Shown: piece after piece, positions 25,885-35,033 of the stretch
How the letters are laid out: the number at the start of each line of letters is the position of its first letter
How positions within the stretch are numbered: the first letter of the stretch is position 1
Source: Larkinella soli
Lineage (GTDB): Bacteria > Bacteroidota > Bacteroidia > Cytophagales > Spirosomataceae
NCBI RefSeq assembly: GCF_003703975.1
Contig: NZ_QTJY01000018.1
Coordinates: 62,001-126,000 of the forward strand
Reading direction: 5' to 3'
Length of the DNA stretch: 64,000 bases
Notes under the pieces: model-generated
Seen by the model: the letters and a program-made list of their open reading frames with translations, nothing else
Told to the model about the DNA's origin: nothing
The model's database searches: none
Program-made: the position numbers and the translations under genes

Positions 25885-27972
25885 CTACGGGTCCGGCGCC
25901 AGGTGGAGCATGAAGGCGTATTCGAGGGCGATTTCCTTCAATGCCTGGAAACGCCCGGAGGCCCCGCCGTGACCGGCTTCCATGTTGGTGTGCAGCAGCA
26001 GCAGGTTGTCGTCGGTTTTCATCGTCCGCAGTTTGGCGACCCATTTGGCCGGTTCCCAGTATTGCACCTGCGAGTCGTGCAGGCCGGTGGTTACCAGCAG
26101 GTTGGGGTAGGCTTTCGGCTGCACGTTGTCGTACGGTGAATAAGTAAGCATATAGTCGTAGTACGGCTTTTCCTTCGGGTTGCCCCATTCCTCGAACTCG
26201 CCCGTCGTCAGCGGAATACTTTCGTCGAGCATGGTCGTGACCACATCCACGAACGGCACGGCGGCCACCACGCCCCGGTACAGTTCCGGTTTCTGGTTGA
26301 TGATGGCGCCCATGAGCAGACCGCCCGCGCTGCCGCCGAGCGCAAAAAGCCGGTCGGGGGCGGTGTATCGGTTCTGAATCAGATATTCCGAAACGTCGAT
26401 GAAGTCGTTGAAGGTGTTTTCCTTCGTCAGCATCTTGCCGTCGTCGTACCATTTCCGACCCATTTCCTGCCCGCCCCGGATGTGGGCGATGGCATAGATG
26501 AAGCCGCGGTCGAGCAGGCTCAGGCGGCTGGAACTGAAACCCGGGTCGGTCGAAAGGCCGTAGGAGCCGTAGGCATACTGAAGCAGGGGGGCCGAACCGT
26601 CTTTCGGCGTACCTTTCCGATAAACCAGCGAAACCGGCACCTGAACCCCGTCACGGCCCGGAGCGAACATCCGTTCCGAAACATAATTGTCGGGGTCGAA
26701 ACCGCCCAGCACTTCCTGCCGCTTCAGGAGGGTTTTCTCCTGCGTATCCATGTTGTAGTCGTAGGTGGAGTTGGGGGTCGTCAGCGAGGCATACCCGAAC
26801 CGCAGGATATTGGTGTTGAAATCCGGGTTATAGGAAATGGCGGCCACGTAGGCCGGTTCGCCGAAGTCCAGATAATGCTCTCCGCCGTTCTGCTGGTCGA
26901 TCACCCGCAGGTGCATCAGCCCCTCCTTCCGTTCGCCCAGCACGAGGTGGTTCGTAAAGACGTCGAGCTGCTGGAGATAGACGTCCGGCCGGTGCGGAAT
27001 CACCTCCTTCCAGGCGCTGCGGTCGGCGGTATGGCCTTCCGGCACTTCCATGAGCCGGAAGTTTTCGGCATTCCAGTTGGTGCGGACGTAGAACTTGTCG
27101 CCGAAGTGCTGAAGGTCGTATTCGTGCCCTTTTTCGCGGGGCAGAAATACCTGAAACGCGCCGGTCGGGTCGGCGGCTTCGAGCAGGCGGTATTCCGAAG
27201 CTACCCCGTTATGGTCCGAGACCACCGCAATGTATTTCTTCGACTTCATGCGGTAGAGGCCCATGTAAAACTGGTTGTCTTCCTCCTCATACAGCAGCAC
27301 ATCCTCCGACGGGTCGGTGCCGAGCACGTGGCGGTAGACCTGATAGCCCAGCAGGGTCGTTTCGTCTTTCCGGATATAAAAGAGCGTTTTATCGTCGGTG
27401 GCCCAGGCATAACTGCCCCCCTCGGTATTCGGGATGGCGTCGGGGTAAATCTCTCCGGTTTTCAGGTTTTTGATCCGGAGCGTATACAGCCGCCGGCTGA
27501 CGGTATCTTCGCCGTAGGCCACCAGCTCCTCGTTGTCCGACACCTCCAGCCCGCCGATGTCGTAATAGGAGTGTTCCTTCGCCAGTTCGTTGACGTCCAG
27601 GATGGTTTCTTCGTCCGCCTGCATTGAACCCCGCCGGCGGCAGAACAGCGGATATTCCCCGCCCTCGACGAAACGCGTATAATAGTAATAGTGGCCTTCC
27701 TTATACGGAACCGATTCGTCCTGCTGTTTGATGCGGTTTTTCATCTCCTCGAACAGGTTCTCCCGCAGTTCCCTGACCGGGGCCAGCACCGCTTCGAGGT
27801 AGTCGTTTTCTTTTTTGAGGTAGTCGATAACTTCCGGGTTCTCGCGTTCGTTAAGCCAGTAGTAATTATCGATCCGGGTGTGACCGTGAACCGTCAGTTC
27901 TTTGGGCTTGACGGGCGCCTGTGGGGCCGCCGGGAGGCCGGGCAATACGGCGGGTGTCTGTGCGTTTGTCAT
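25885..27972 (-). CDS. S9A prolyl oligopeptidase family peptidase (oligopeptidase B-like)
   Basis: Serine peptidase of 695 residues with an N-terminal beta-propeller and C-terminal alpha/beta hydrolase domain. Near the N-terminus GHTRIDNYYWLNERENPEV is typical of the family. The nucleophile motif GGSAGGLLMG lies near residue 540, ETEF-like TTGEFEEWGNP follows, and the catalytic histidine is in MEAGHGGASGRF near residue 670. No signal peptide is seen, so it is probably cytoplasmic. Oligopeptidase B prefers cleavage after arginine or lysine, but specificity is not proven here. Confidence 0.92.
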   Translation of the reverse strand: MTNAQTPAVLPGLPAAPQAPVKPKELTVHGHTRIDNYYWLNERENPEVIDYLKKENDYLEAVLAPVRELRENLFEEMKNRIKQQDESVPYKEGHYYYYTRFVEGGEYPLFCRRRGSMQADEETILDVNELAKEHSYYDIGGLEVSDNEELVAYGEDTVSRRLYTLRIKNLKTGEIYPDAIPNTEGGSYAWATDDKTLFYIRKDETTLLGYQVYRHVLGTDPSEDVLLYEEEDNQFYMGLYRMKSKKYIAVVSDHNGVASEYRLLEAADPTGAFQVFLPREKGHEYDLQHFGDKFYVRTNWNAENFRLMEVPEGHTADRSAWKEVIPHRPDVYLQQLDVFTNHLVLGERKEGLMHLRVIDQQNGGEHYLDFGEPAYVAAISYNPDFNTNILRFGYASLTTPNSTYDYNMDTQEKTLLKRQEVLGGFDPDNYVSERMFAPGRDGVQVPVSLVYRKGTPKDGSAPLLQYAYGSYGLSTDPGFSSSRLSLLDRGFIYAIAHIRGGQEMGRKWYDDGKMLTKENTFNDFIDVSEYLIQNRYTAPDRLFALGGSAGGLLMGAIINQKPELYRGVVAAVPFVDVVTTMLDESIPLTTGEFEEWGNPKEKPYYDYMLTYSPYDNVQPKAYPNLLVTTGLHDSQVQYWEPAKWVAKLRTMKTDDNLLLLHTNMEAGHGGASGRFQALKEIALEYAFMLHLAPDP

Positions 27973-28047
27973 GGAAAACTAATCAGGACTGTGGTGGTTA
28001 AACACCGTTTTCCCCTAATTCGTTAAGGCAATTTTCAGGGATGGGAT

Positions 28048-28055
28048 CAAATGTA
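28048..28055 (-). promoter_or_regulatory. Candidate -7 element for the S9 peptidase gene
   Basis: On the minus strand this reads TACATTTG, a match to TAnnTTTG, about 76 bp before the ATG at 27972. No good -33 element is seen. Confidence 0.35.
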
Positions 28056-28149
28056 ACCGTTTGCCAAAAACCTTAAAATTTTTAAAATCGAGCTTACTGC
28101 GTTCCCGTCATTTTTTGTTATTTTGAAGACGGATACGGCCACCCTGTCT

Positions 28150-29673
28150 ATGAAGAAAAAGGTTTACGTTTATTTGCTCCTGGCGGGCGGAATCTGTTTG
28201 TTAAGTGCTTATCAGTTCGGTCGGCCCGGTCGAGTTTTGCCCGTCGGCGACAGCGATCCGGCCGGTTCCAAACCCAAATTAGAGAAGGTTTTCTCGAAAA
28301 TAAATCAGGAGGTGCTGCAAAACAGCCGGGCCTACGAAACGCTGGGCGAAGCCTCGCAGCGGATCGGCCATCGCCTGACGGGCAGTTCCAACGGAAGCCG
28401 GGCCGAAGAATACGCCCATAATCTGCTCCGGCAATACGGTTTTTCGGAAGTACGCTATGCGCCGTTCGAGGTGGAGTCGTGGATGCGTGACACGGTGACG
28501 CTGGCGGTCGTTCCTAATAAAAGTGACAATTTCCGGGATGTGGAAGTAGTAGCCCTGGCTCATTCGCCCGTTGATGCCCATGTCAGCGGGGAACTCGTCG
28601 ACGTCGGGAATGGGCTGGAAGGCGATTTTGCCGCCCTCAAAGCAAAAATCAAGGGCAAAATTGTCCTGGTGAACATCGGCCTGTCCTCCCCCACGAGGGG
28701 CTCCCGCAACCTGCACCGGTCGGAAAAGACCGCCCTTGCCATTCAGCACGGCGCCATCGGCGTCATCATGGTCAATCTGGTGCCCGGCAACGTGCTGCTG
28801 ACCGGCACGGCCTCCGTCACCGGCAAGCTGATTCCGATTCCGTCGGTCTGTATCTCGATGGAGAGCGGGCAGGAGATCCGGCAGTGGATGCAGGAAGAAA
28901 AGAACCTGCACGCGCTGATCGACATGACCAACATCAGCCGGAAGATCAGGGCCCGGAACGTGGTTGCCACGCTGAAAGGGTCGGAATATCCGGATGAAAA
29001 AATCATCATCGGCGGCCACCTCGACTCCTGGGACCTGGCCACCGGCGCCATCGACAACGGCCTCGGTTCATTCTCCGTTCTGGACATCGCCCGGACGTTC
29101 AAGTCGCTGAAGCTGAAGCCGAAACGGACGATCGAATTCGTCATGTTCATGGGGGAGGAGCAGGGCCTGCTCGGGTCGAAGAGCCTGGTCGAGGATATGA
29201 AAAGCGCCGGGATGCTGGATAAGGTGCGGTATGTGCTCAACCTCGATATGACCAACGACCCGAACGGGATCAACGCCTTCGGGCGGAGCGAGATGGTGCC
29301 GTTTCTGACCTCGATCGGGGAGACGATGAAGCAGGTGGAGCCGGCTTTTCCGAACATCATGTCCAACCAGGCCGATCTGCACAGCGATCACCAGCCGTTC
29401 ATGATGGAGGGCGTTCCGGTGGTCGGCCTGAACGGGCATCTGGAAAAGAACGCCCTTGATTGTTACCACGCCAACTGCGACCGCATGAATCTGGTCAATA
29501 AGGAACAGATGAAAAACACGGTCCGGTATTCGGCCATGCTGCTCTACGCCATCGCCGACGCCGACGACATTCCGACCCGGCGCATGGACGATACCCGCAC
29601 CCGCGACTACCTCATCGCCCAGGGGCTGCGCACCCCGCTGCAGATTTCCAACGAATGGCGCTGGAAAGAGTAG
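28150..29673 (+). CDS. Exported M28 family zinc aminopeptidase
   Basis: Zinc peptidase of about 507 residues. The N-terminus from ATG 28150 (MKKKVYVYLLLAGGICLLSA) is a signal peptide or membrane anchor; an upstream in-frame start at 28123 would add nine residues. A PA-like insert spans roughly residues 150-270. Metal ligands fit M28: GGHLDSWD near 290, AIDNGLG, FMGEEQGLLGS and LNLDMTNDPNG, and DLHSDHQPF near the C-terminus. The architecture resembles bacterial Q/PSMA-like carboxypeptidases or aminopeptidases; specificity is not assigned. It is convergent with galK, 6 bp away. Confidence 0.88.
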   Translation: MKKKVYVYLLLAGGICLLSAYQFGRPGRVLPVGDSDPAGSKPKLEKVFSKINQEVLQNSRAYETLGEASQRIGHRLTGSSNGSRAEEYAHNLLRQYGFSEVRYAPFEVESWMRDTVTLAVVPNKSDNFRDVEVVALAHSPVDAHVSGELVDVGNGLEGDFAALKAKIKGKIVLVNIGLSSPTRGSRNLHRSEKTALAIQHGAIGVIMVNLVPGNVLLTGTASVTGKLIPIPSVCISMESGQEIRQWMQEEKNLHALIDMTNISRKIRARNVVATLKGSEYPDEKIIIGGHLDSWDLATGAIDNGLGSFSVLDIARTFKSLKLKPKRTIEFVMFMGEEQGLLGSKSLVEDMKSAGMLDKVRYVLNLDMTNDPNGINAFGRSEMVPFLTSIGETMKQVEPAFPNIMSNQADLHSDHQPFMMEGVPVVGLNGHLEKNALDCYHANCDRMNLVNKEQMKNTVRYSAMLLYAIADADDIPTRRMDDTRTRDYLIAQGLRTPLQISNEWRWKE

Positions 29674-29679
29674 GTTAGT

Positions 29680-30852
29680 TTATCCCTGAATCGCGGAGGT
29701 TCCGTTGGTAATCCGGACCGGATAGCATTTCAGCGCAATCTGGTAGGCTTCCTGATAAGCCGCCGTCATCCGGGCCACGAACGCATCGGCCTGATCCCGC
29801 CGGACGATGTTGATCGTGCAGCCCCCGAAGCCTCCGCCCATCATCCGGGAACCCAGAACGGCGTCGTCCTGCCGGGTCTGGTCGACCAGAAAATCCAGTT
29901 CCGGGCAGCTGACCTCATACTGGTGCTGAAGGCCGTCGTGGGTTTCGTACATCTTCCGGCCGAAAGCCGCCAGCTCGTCGCCGAGCAGGTATTCACAGGC
30001 TTCGCGGACACGCTGAATTTCCTGAACCACATACCGGCAGCGGTCATACACCTTCCCCGGCATTTCATCGCGGTGGGCCTCGACCAGCTCCAGAGAAGCA
30101 TCCCGCAGCGACCGGATGCCCGAATCGTATTTCCGAAGAATGGCCACCCCGGTTTCACACTCCTCCCGGCGGGTATTGTATTCACTGTTGCCGAGCGAGT
30201 GCTTCACGCCCGAGTCGCAGAGAATGAGGCTATAATCTTCCGATTGAAAGGGGAAATACTGGTGTTTCAGCGATTGGCAGTCGAGCTGAATGACCGACTG
30301 TTCCCGCCCGAACATGGAGGCAAACTGGTCCATGATGCCGCAGTTGACGCCGACAAACAGGTTTTCGGCCCGCTGGCAGAGCTTGACCATGTCGAGCGTT
30401 TCCAGATTCAGGTCATACAACTGGTTCAGCCCGAAAGCCAGCCCGCACTCCAGAGCCGCCGACGACGACAGGCCCGCCCCGACCGGAATGTTTCCGCCGA
30501 AAACCAGCTCGAAACCGCCCGGTTTACGACCCAGTTTCTGAATCTCATCGACCACGCCCATCAGGTAATTGGGCCAGCCTTTCGGCGATTTTTTCAGCTC
30601 ATTGACCGAAAACGTATGCGACTGGTTCAGGTTCTCGGCCACGACGCGGCAGGTGCTGTCCGGACGCCGGGCGATGGCGAAAATGATCTCCTTATCAATG
30701 CTGGCCGGCAGTACCAGGCCGCCGTTATAGTCGGTATGTTCTCCTAGGAGGTTGATCCGGCCGGGGCCGCGGACCAGCAGTTCCGGCCGGCGGCCGAACT
30801 GTTCCTGAAACACGGTGGCGATCTGCTGAATAGAGGGCTGCTGAGCAATCAT
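29680..30852 (-). CDS. galK: Galactokinase
   Basis: GHMP-family kinase making galactose 1-phosphate, 390 residues. The galactokinase signature GRINLLGEHTDYNGGLVLP is near residues 30-48, the ATP motif PVGAGLSSSAALE near 115, and the C-terminal motif RMMGGGFGGCTINIV near 335. Length is normal. No other Leloir gene is adjacent. Start ATG 30852 gives the expected 28-residue lead into the signature. Confidence 0.95.
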   Translation of the reverse strand: MIAQQPSIQQIATVFQEQFGRRPELLVRGPGRINLLGEHTDYNGGLVLPASIDKEIIFAIARRPDSTCRVVAENLNQSHTFSVNELKKSPKGWPNYLMGVVDEIQKLGRKPGGFELVFGGNIPVGAGLSSSAALECGLAFGLNQLYDLNLETLDMVKLCQRAENLFVGVNCGIMDQFASMFGREQSVIQLDCQSLKHQYFPFQSEDYSLILCDSGVKHSLGNSEYNTRREECETGVAILRKYDSGIRSLRDASLELVEAHRDEMPGKVYDRCRYVVQEIQRVREACEYLLGDELAAFGRKMYETHDGLQHQYEVSCPELDFLVDQTRQDDAVLGSRMMGGGFGGCTINIVRRDQADAFVARMTAAYQEAYQIALKCYPVRITNGTSAIQG

Positions 30853-31029
30853 AGGGAGTCAGAGAGTCTGGTCAAACGAATCAGGGTTCAAAGTTGACAG
30901 GCTTTTTACAGTTTACAAACAAGAAACGACCGAACGGCATTTTTTCTTTCTCCCATTGCCCCCGACCAGTGTCCTTTTGAGCGAACGTTCGTCTAACGGA
31001 ATAACCACCCAACCGGAACTCTGGAATTC

Positions 31030-32571
31030 ATGCTGGCAAAAACCTATGGAAGCGCCGTGCAGGGCGTCAACGCCACCATCATCACCATCGAGGTCGCCGT
31101 GGCGCAGGGGCTGCATTTCAACCTCGTCGGCCTGCCCGACAGTGCGGTCAAGGAAAGCGAACAGCGCGTCGAAGCCTCTCTTAAGTTTTTCGATTACCGG
31201 ATGCCCCGGCAGAAGGTGGTCGTCAATCTGGCCCCGGCCGACATCCGGAAGGAGGGTTCTTCCTATGACCTGCCTATCGCCCTGTGCGTACTTCAGTCGT
31301 CGGAGCAGGTGACGTTCGAGCGCAGTCTGGAAGAGTACGTCATCATGGGCGAGCTGTCTCTCGACGGGCGGCTGCGGCCCATCAAGGGCGTGCTGCCGAT
31401 TGCCATCGAAGCGCGCAGGCGGGGTTTCAAGGGTTTCGTGCTGCCCGCCGAAAACGCCCCGGAGGCCGCCATCGTCAACCAGCTCGATGTTATCGGGGTG
31501 GAGACGATGATGGATGCGGTCGAATTTTTCGAGGGAAAGAAAGTCATTGAGCCGCTGGTTTCGGATACCCGCGAGTTGTTCCTGACCAGCCAGAACACCT
31601 ATGATGCTGATTTTGCGCACGTTCAGGGGCAGGAAAACATCAAGCGGGCGATGGAGATTGCGGCCGCCGGGGGGCATAACGTGGTGATGATCGGACCGCC
31701 GGGGGCCGGAAAAACCATGCTGGCGAAGCGGCTGCCGGGCATCCTGCCGCCCCTTACCCTGCACGAAGCGCTCGAAACCACCAAAATTCACTCGGTCGCC
31801 GGCAAGCTGAGCCGCCGGGCCACGCTGGTTTCTACCCGCCCGTTCCGCGCTCCGCATCACACCATCAGCGACACGGCGCTGGTCGGCGGGGGCAGTTTCC
31901 CGCAGCCCGGTGAAATCTCCCTGGCCCACAACGGCGTCCTGTTCCTCGACGAACTGCCCGAATTCAAAAGGAATGCGCTGGAAGTGATGCGGCAGCCGCT
32001 GGAGGAACGCAGGGTCACCATTTCAAGGGCGCGGTGGGCCGTGGAATTTCCGGCCAATTTCATGCTCATCGCCAGCATGAATCCGTGTCCGTGCGGGTAT
32101 TACAACCATCCGGAAAAGGAGTGCGTTTGCGGCCCGGGAGTGGTGCAGCGGTATCTGAACAAAATCAGCGGCCCGCTGCTCGACCGGATCGACCTGCACG
32201 TGGAAGTCACCCCGGTTTCGTTCGATCAGATGACGGCCAACCGGCCCGCCGAGGGCAGCCAGTCCATCCGCGAACGGGTCATTCAGGCGCGGGAAATCCA
32301 GACGAAGCGGTTTGAGAATCATACCGGCATCTACTCCAACGCAATGATGCCGTCGCAGATGGTCAAGGAGGTCTGTGTGATCAGTGAAGCGGGCCGCAGC
32401 CTGTTGAAAACCGCCATGGAACGGCTTGGCCTTTCGGCCCGGGCCTACGACCGCATTCTGAAGGTGTCCAGGACCATCGCCGACCTGGCGGGGCAGGAAA
32501 GCATCGGCATCGAACACCTGGCCGAAGCGATTCAGTACCGCAGTCTGGACCGGGAAAACTGGGCCGGATAA
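31030..32571 (+). CDS. comM: YifB/ComM family Mg-chelatase-like AAA ATPase
   Basis: Cytoplasmic AAA+ protein of 513 residues. The N-terminal ChlI-like domain begins MLAKTYGSAVQGVNA and contains VGLPDSAVKESEQRV. The Walker A motif GPPGAGKTMLAKR is near residue 222 and Walker B VLFLDELPEF near 300; a cysteine-containing loop NPCPCGYYNHP follows. In naturally competent bacteria ComM is a helicase promoting branch migration in recombination. Whether this organism is competent is not shown here. The gene is monocistronic and convergent with the anti-sigma gene. Confidence 0.93.
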   Translation: MLAKTYGSAVQGVNATIITIEVAVAQGLHFNLVGLPDSAVKESEQRVEASLKFFDYRMPRQKVVVNLAPADIRKEGSSYDLPIALCVLQSSEQVTFERSLEEYVIMGELSLDGRLRPIKGVLPIAIEARRRGFKGFVLPAENAPEAAIVNQLDVIGVETMMDAVEFFEGKKVIEPLVSDTRELFLTSQNTYDADFAHVQGQENIKRAMEIAAAGGHNVVMIGPPGAGKTMLAKRLPGILPPLTLHEALETTKIHSVAGKLSRRATLVSTRPFRAPHHTISDTALVGGGSFPQPGEISLAHNGVLFLDELPEFKRNALEVMRQPLEERRVTISRARWAVEFPANFMLIASMNPCPCGYYNHPEKECVCGPGVVQRYLNKISGPLLDRIDLHVEVTPVSFDQMTANRPAEGSQSIRERVIQAREIQTKRFENHTGIYSNAMMPSQMVKEVCVISEAGRSLLKTAMERLGLSARAYDRILKVSRTIADLAGQESIGIEHLAEAIQYRSLDRENWAG

Positions 32572-32582
32572 ACGGGTGGGAA

Positions 32583-33185
32583 TCAGGCGGCTTTCCGGCG
32601 CTGGATGATCGCTTTGACGGGCGTGGCGGAGAGAACCCGGACATTGTGTTCCACATCCAGCGGGATGGCCAGATAATCCCCGGCCGACAGACGCAGAATT
32701 TTGCCGCCGACGGTGCATTCGCATTCGCCCTCCAGAATCAGGAAACTCTCGTGTTCGTCGTGATGGTCTTCCGGCTTGATTTCAAACCGGGCCCAGACCA
32801 GATACTGCACGACCTCCGGGTCTTCCCGGAGCGTATGGGAGTAGATATTGCGAAAATCCCGGGTCGGCCGAATCGATTCCACCGTGCGCAGCCACTGCCC
32901 GTGGTCGGAGTAGGCGTTGATCAGCGGGAGGTGCGCCAGGTCGAAAGCGCGGGCGCCGTCCAGCCGGCTCAGTTGGTCGAGGATCCGGTGTTTCAGCTGG
33001 GGGCGGGGTTGAACCACGTTTGCTCCATACTGCTGAAGCGCCAGGCTGGTCCGGTCGATTTCGGCCTGAACTTCAGGAAACAGACCGGCCATTCGCTCCA
33101 CTTCCCGGGCTTCCTCCGGAGACAGAAGCCCGAGACAATACTCCTCGATCATTCCAGATTGTAGGTATTCCATTCCGTTACTCAT
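32583..33185 (-). CDS. Anti-sigma factor with a C-terminal cupin domain
   Basis: Protein of 200 residues encoded directly after, and overlapping by 8 bp, the ECF sigma gene. The N-terminal 60 residues have an RskA-type anti-sigma pattern (IEEYCLGLLSPEEAREVERM). A linker leads into a cupin domain near residues 120-195 with DHHDEHESFLILEGECEC and AGDYLAIPLDVEHNV, whose histidines could bind metal. No membrane segment is present, so unlike RskA it should be cytoplasmic; the layout is closer to ChrR. The cupin probably senses a ligand or metal, which is inference. Confidence 0.82.
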   Translation of the reverse strand: MSNGMEYLQSGMIEEYCLGLLSPEEAREVERMAGLFPEVQAEIDRTSLALQQYGANVVQPRPQLKHRILDQLSRLDGARAFDLAHLPLINAYSDHGQWLRTVESIRPTRDFRNIYSHTLREDPEVVQYLVWARFEIKPEDHHDEHESFLILEGECECTVGGKILRLSAGDYLAIPLDVEHNVRVLSATPVKAIIQRRKAA

Positions 33186-33783
33186 CCGCAAATAACTGCT
33201 TTAACTGTTGCAGTGCCGCCCGCGTCCGGGTTTTGACCGTACCCAGCGGCATGTCGAGCCGATCTGCCACCTCCTGTTGGGTATACCCAAAAAAATAAAT
33301 CAGGTCGATGACCTGTTTCAGCTTGGGATCCAGTTGGTTAACCGTCTCCGCGACGCCGATGTACTCTAAGGGCGACGGCTCGGACACGACGGCCCGCGCT
33401 GTATATACATCGGTTTCGGCGGTTTGGATTTCGGTTTTTTCTATATCTTTTATCGAACGGAGAAAATTGATGGCGGTATTGCGGGCAATGTTCAGCAGCC
33501 AGGTAAACAGACGGCCTTTCGAGGCATCGTACTGATCGATGTTCCGCCAGATTTTGACAAACGTATCCTGAAGCAGATTCTCGGCCTCGTGTTCGTCCCT
33601 GACGATTTTGCAGATGATGCCGAGCAGGGTGGTCCCGTAGTTGTCGTACAGGACGGCAAAAGCCTTCTGACTGCGGGCTTTGAGTCCCTCAACCAATTCA
33701 TCTTCAACGATGACGGGGCGCTTGCTCAAGTGATTCCGGTTAAGAAAGAATAGGCAGAGTCGGAGCTTCCGCCTGAACCGCAT
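33178..33783 (-). CDS. ECF RNA polymerase sigma factor (SigK-like)
   Basis: Extracytoplasmic-function sigma factor of 201 residues. Region 2 spans about residues 35-105 (AFAVLYDNYGTTLLGII, AENLLQDTFVKIWRNI, RLFTWLLNIARNTAINFLRS) and region 4 about 140-198 (LIYFFGYTQQEVADRLDMP, LGTVKTRTRAAL). The ATG at 33783 gives an unusually basic 20-residue lead; a shorter start is possible. The adjacent cupin anti-sigma overlaps its end, so the pair form one regulatory unit. Divergent orientation to the methyltransferase at 33891 leaves open control of that gene. Confidence 0.92.
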   Translation of the reverse strand: MRFRRKLRLCLFFLNRNHLSKRPVIVEDELVEGLKARSQKAFAVLYDNYGTTLLGIICKIVRDEHEAENLLQDTFVKIWRNIDQYDASKGRLFTWLLNIARNTAINFLRSIKDIEKTEIQTAETDVYTARAVVSEPSPLEYIGVAETVNQLDPKLKQVIDLIYFFGYTQQEVADRLDMPLGTVKTRTRAALQQLKQLFADE

Positions 33784-33890
33784 TTCCGGCCGAAGCGAAT
33801 GTAAGTATAGGCGAAAGTCACTTTAAAATCAACCCCGGCGAACATATCGGCCGGCTCCCGGTTTACATAACACCCTACTGCTCCGCTTTC

Positions 33891-34934
33891 ATGCAACTGA
33901 CCGTTACCCCCGAGAACCCACTGGAATGGTTTGCTCTCAAAGCCAATCTGGTGCCTCTCCCGCTATTACACGCCCAACTGTTTCCGATTATCTCCAAAGC
34001 CGTGCTGGAAGCGGCCGATCAGGGCATTTTCGATGCAGTCAGCGAAGGGCGGCAGACAGCCGAGGAAGTGGCCGGGGCCCTGAATCTTCATCCGAAGGCG
34101 GTCGGTGAACTGATGGCTTTGCTGAAGACCCTGGGCTATTTTCATTACCGGAACGGCCGGTTCAGCCTGACCCGCATGGCCCGGCGCTGGGTGCTGAAAG
34201 ACGATCCTCTCTCGGTTTTCGGGCTGATGCTGTTCAATAACCGGGTCATGTGGCCCTGGCTCGACCAACTGGGGAATTACCTCCGAACCGGACAGGGCGT
34301 ACAGTATCACGACCACCTGACCACGGCCGAATGGGCCTATTACCAGCAGGCCATGGCCGCAGCGACCGGCACGGAAGTGAAGGAGTTCAGCCGGAAAGCG
34401 CCCGTTCCGAAGCACGCTACGCAGATGCTCGACATCGGCGGCTCGCACGGGCAGCATTCGGTGGCCCTGTGCCGGAAGCTTCCGGCACTTCAATCCGTCA
34501 TTCTGGATTTGCCCCCGGCCGTCGAGCAGGCGGCCCCGCTGCTGGCCCGGTCGGGCATGGGAGACCGGGTGCGTCACCGGCCCGGCAACGTCCTGACCGA
34601 CGAGCTGGGCGAAAGTCAATACGATATCGTTCTGATGTCGAGTCTGGCGCATCATTTTTCCGAGGAACAAAACCGGATGGTGGCGCATAAGGTGGCGCGG
34701 GCGCTCCGGCCGGGGGGTGTATACATCGTCAATGAGTTCATCCGGCCCGACGTCGACGGCCGGCCGGACCTGGTCGGCTCCAGTACGGACCTGTTCTACG
34801 GCCTGACCAGTGCGGCCGGTAACTACTCGGTGGCGGAAATCCAGGACTGGCAGAAAGCCGCCGGATTGAAGCCGATCCGGGTGGCCGGCTACCTGACCAT
34901 CCCCGGCCGGGCGATGGTCACGGCACGGAAGTGA
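33891..34934 (+). CDS. SAM-dependent O-methyltransferase-like protein
   Basis: Class I methyltransferase of the acetylserotonin/hydroxyneurosporene type, 347 residues. The N-terminal winged-helix dimerisation domain covers about residues 25-100 (ADQGIFDAVSEGRQTAEEVA). The SAM-binding domain has LDIGGSHGQHSVALC near residue 180, then VILDLPPAVEQA and a later RALRPGGVYIVNEF. The catalytic His found in plant-type members may be the one in SSLAHHFSEEQ. The substrate is unknown; no pigment or antibiotic pathway is adjacent. It ends at a paired palindrome element. Confidence 0.87.
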   Translation: MQLTVTPENPLEWFALKANLVPLPLLHAQLFPIISKAVLEAADQGIFDAVSEGRQTAEEVAGALNLHPKAVGELMALLKTLGYFHYRNGRFSLTRMARRWVLKDDPLSVFGLMLFNNRVMWPWLDQLGNYLRTGQGVQYHDHLTTAEWAYYQQAMAAATGTEVKEFSRKAPVPKHATQMLDIGGSHGQHSVALCRKLPALQSVILDLPPAVEQAAPLLARSGMGDRVRHRPGNVLTDELGESQYDIVLMSSLAHHFSEEQNRMVAHKVARALRPGGVYIVNEFIRPDVDGRPDLVGSSTDLFYGLTSAAGNYSVAEIQDWQKAAGLKPIRVAGYLTIPGRAMVTARK

Positions 34935-34935
34935 T

Positions 34936-35030
34936 CACCCCCGGCCCCTCCTTGTTAAGGAGGGGTGGCTTTGCAGAATGAGGGGGACTTACAGGCAAAA
35001 ACCCCTCCTTGCTAAGGAGGGGTTCGGGTG
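34936..35030. repeat. Paired palindrome element, copy 2
   Basis: CCCCTCCTT/AAGGAGGGG palindromes at 34945-34965 and 35002-35022 lie between short outer arms CACCC (34936-34940) and GGGTG (35026-35030). It has the same architecture and size as the copy at 21219-21318 and again fills the gap between convergent genes. Confidence 0.85.
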
Positions 35031-35033
35031 GTT

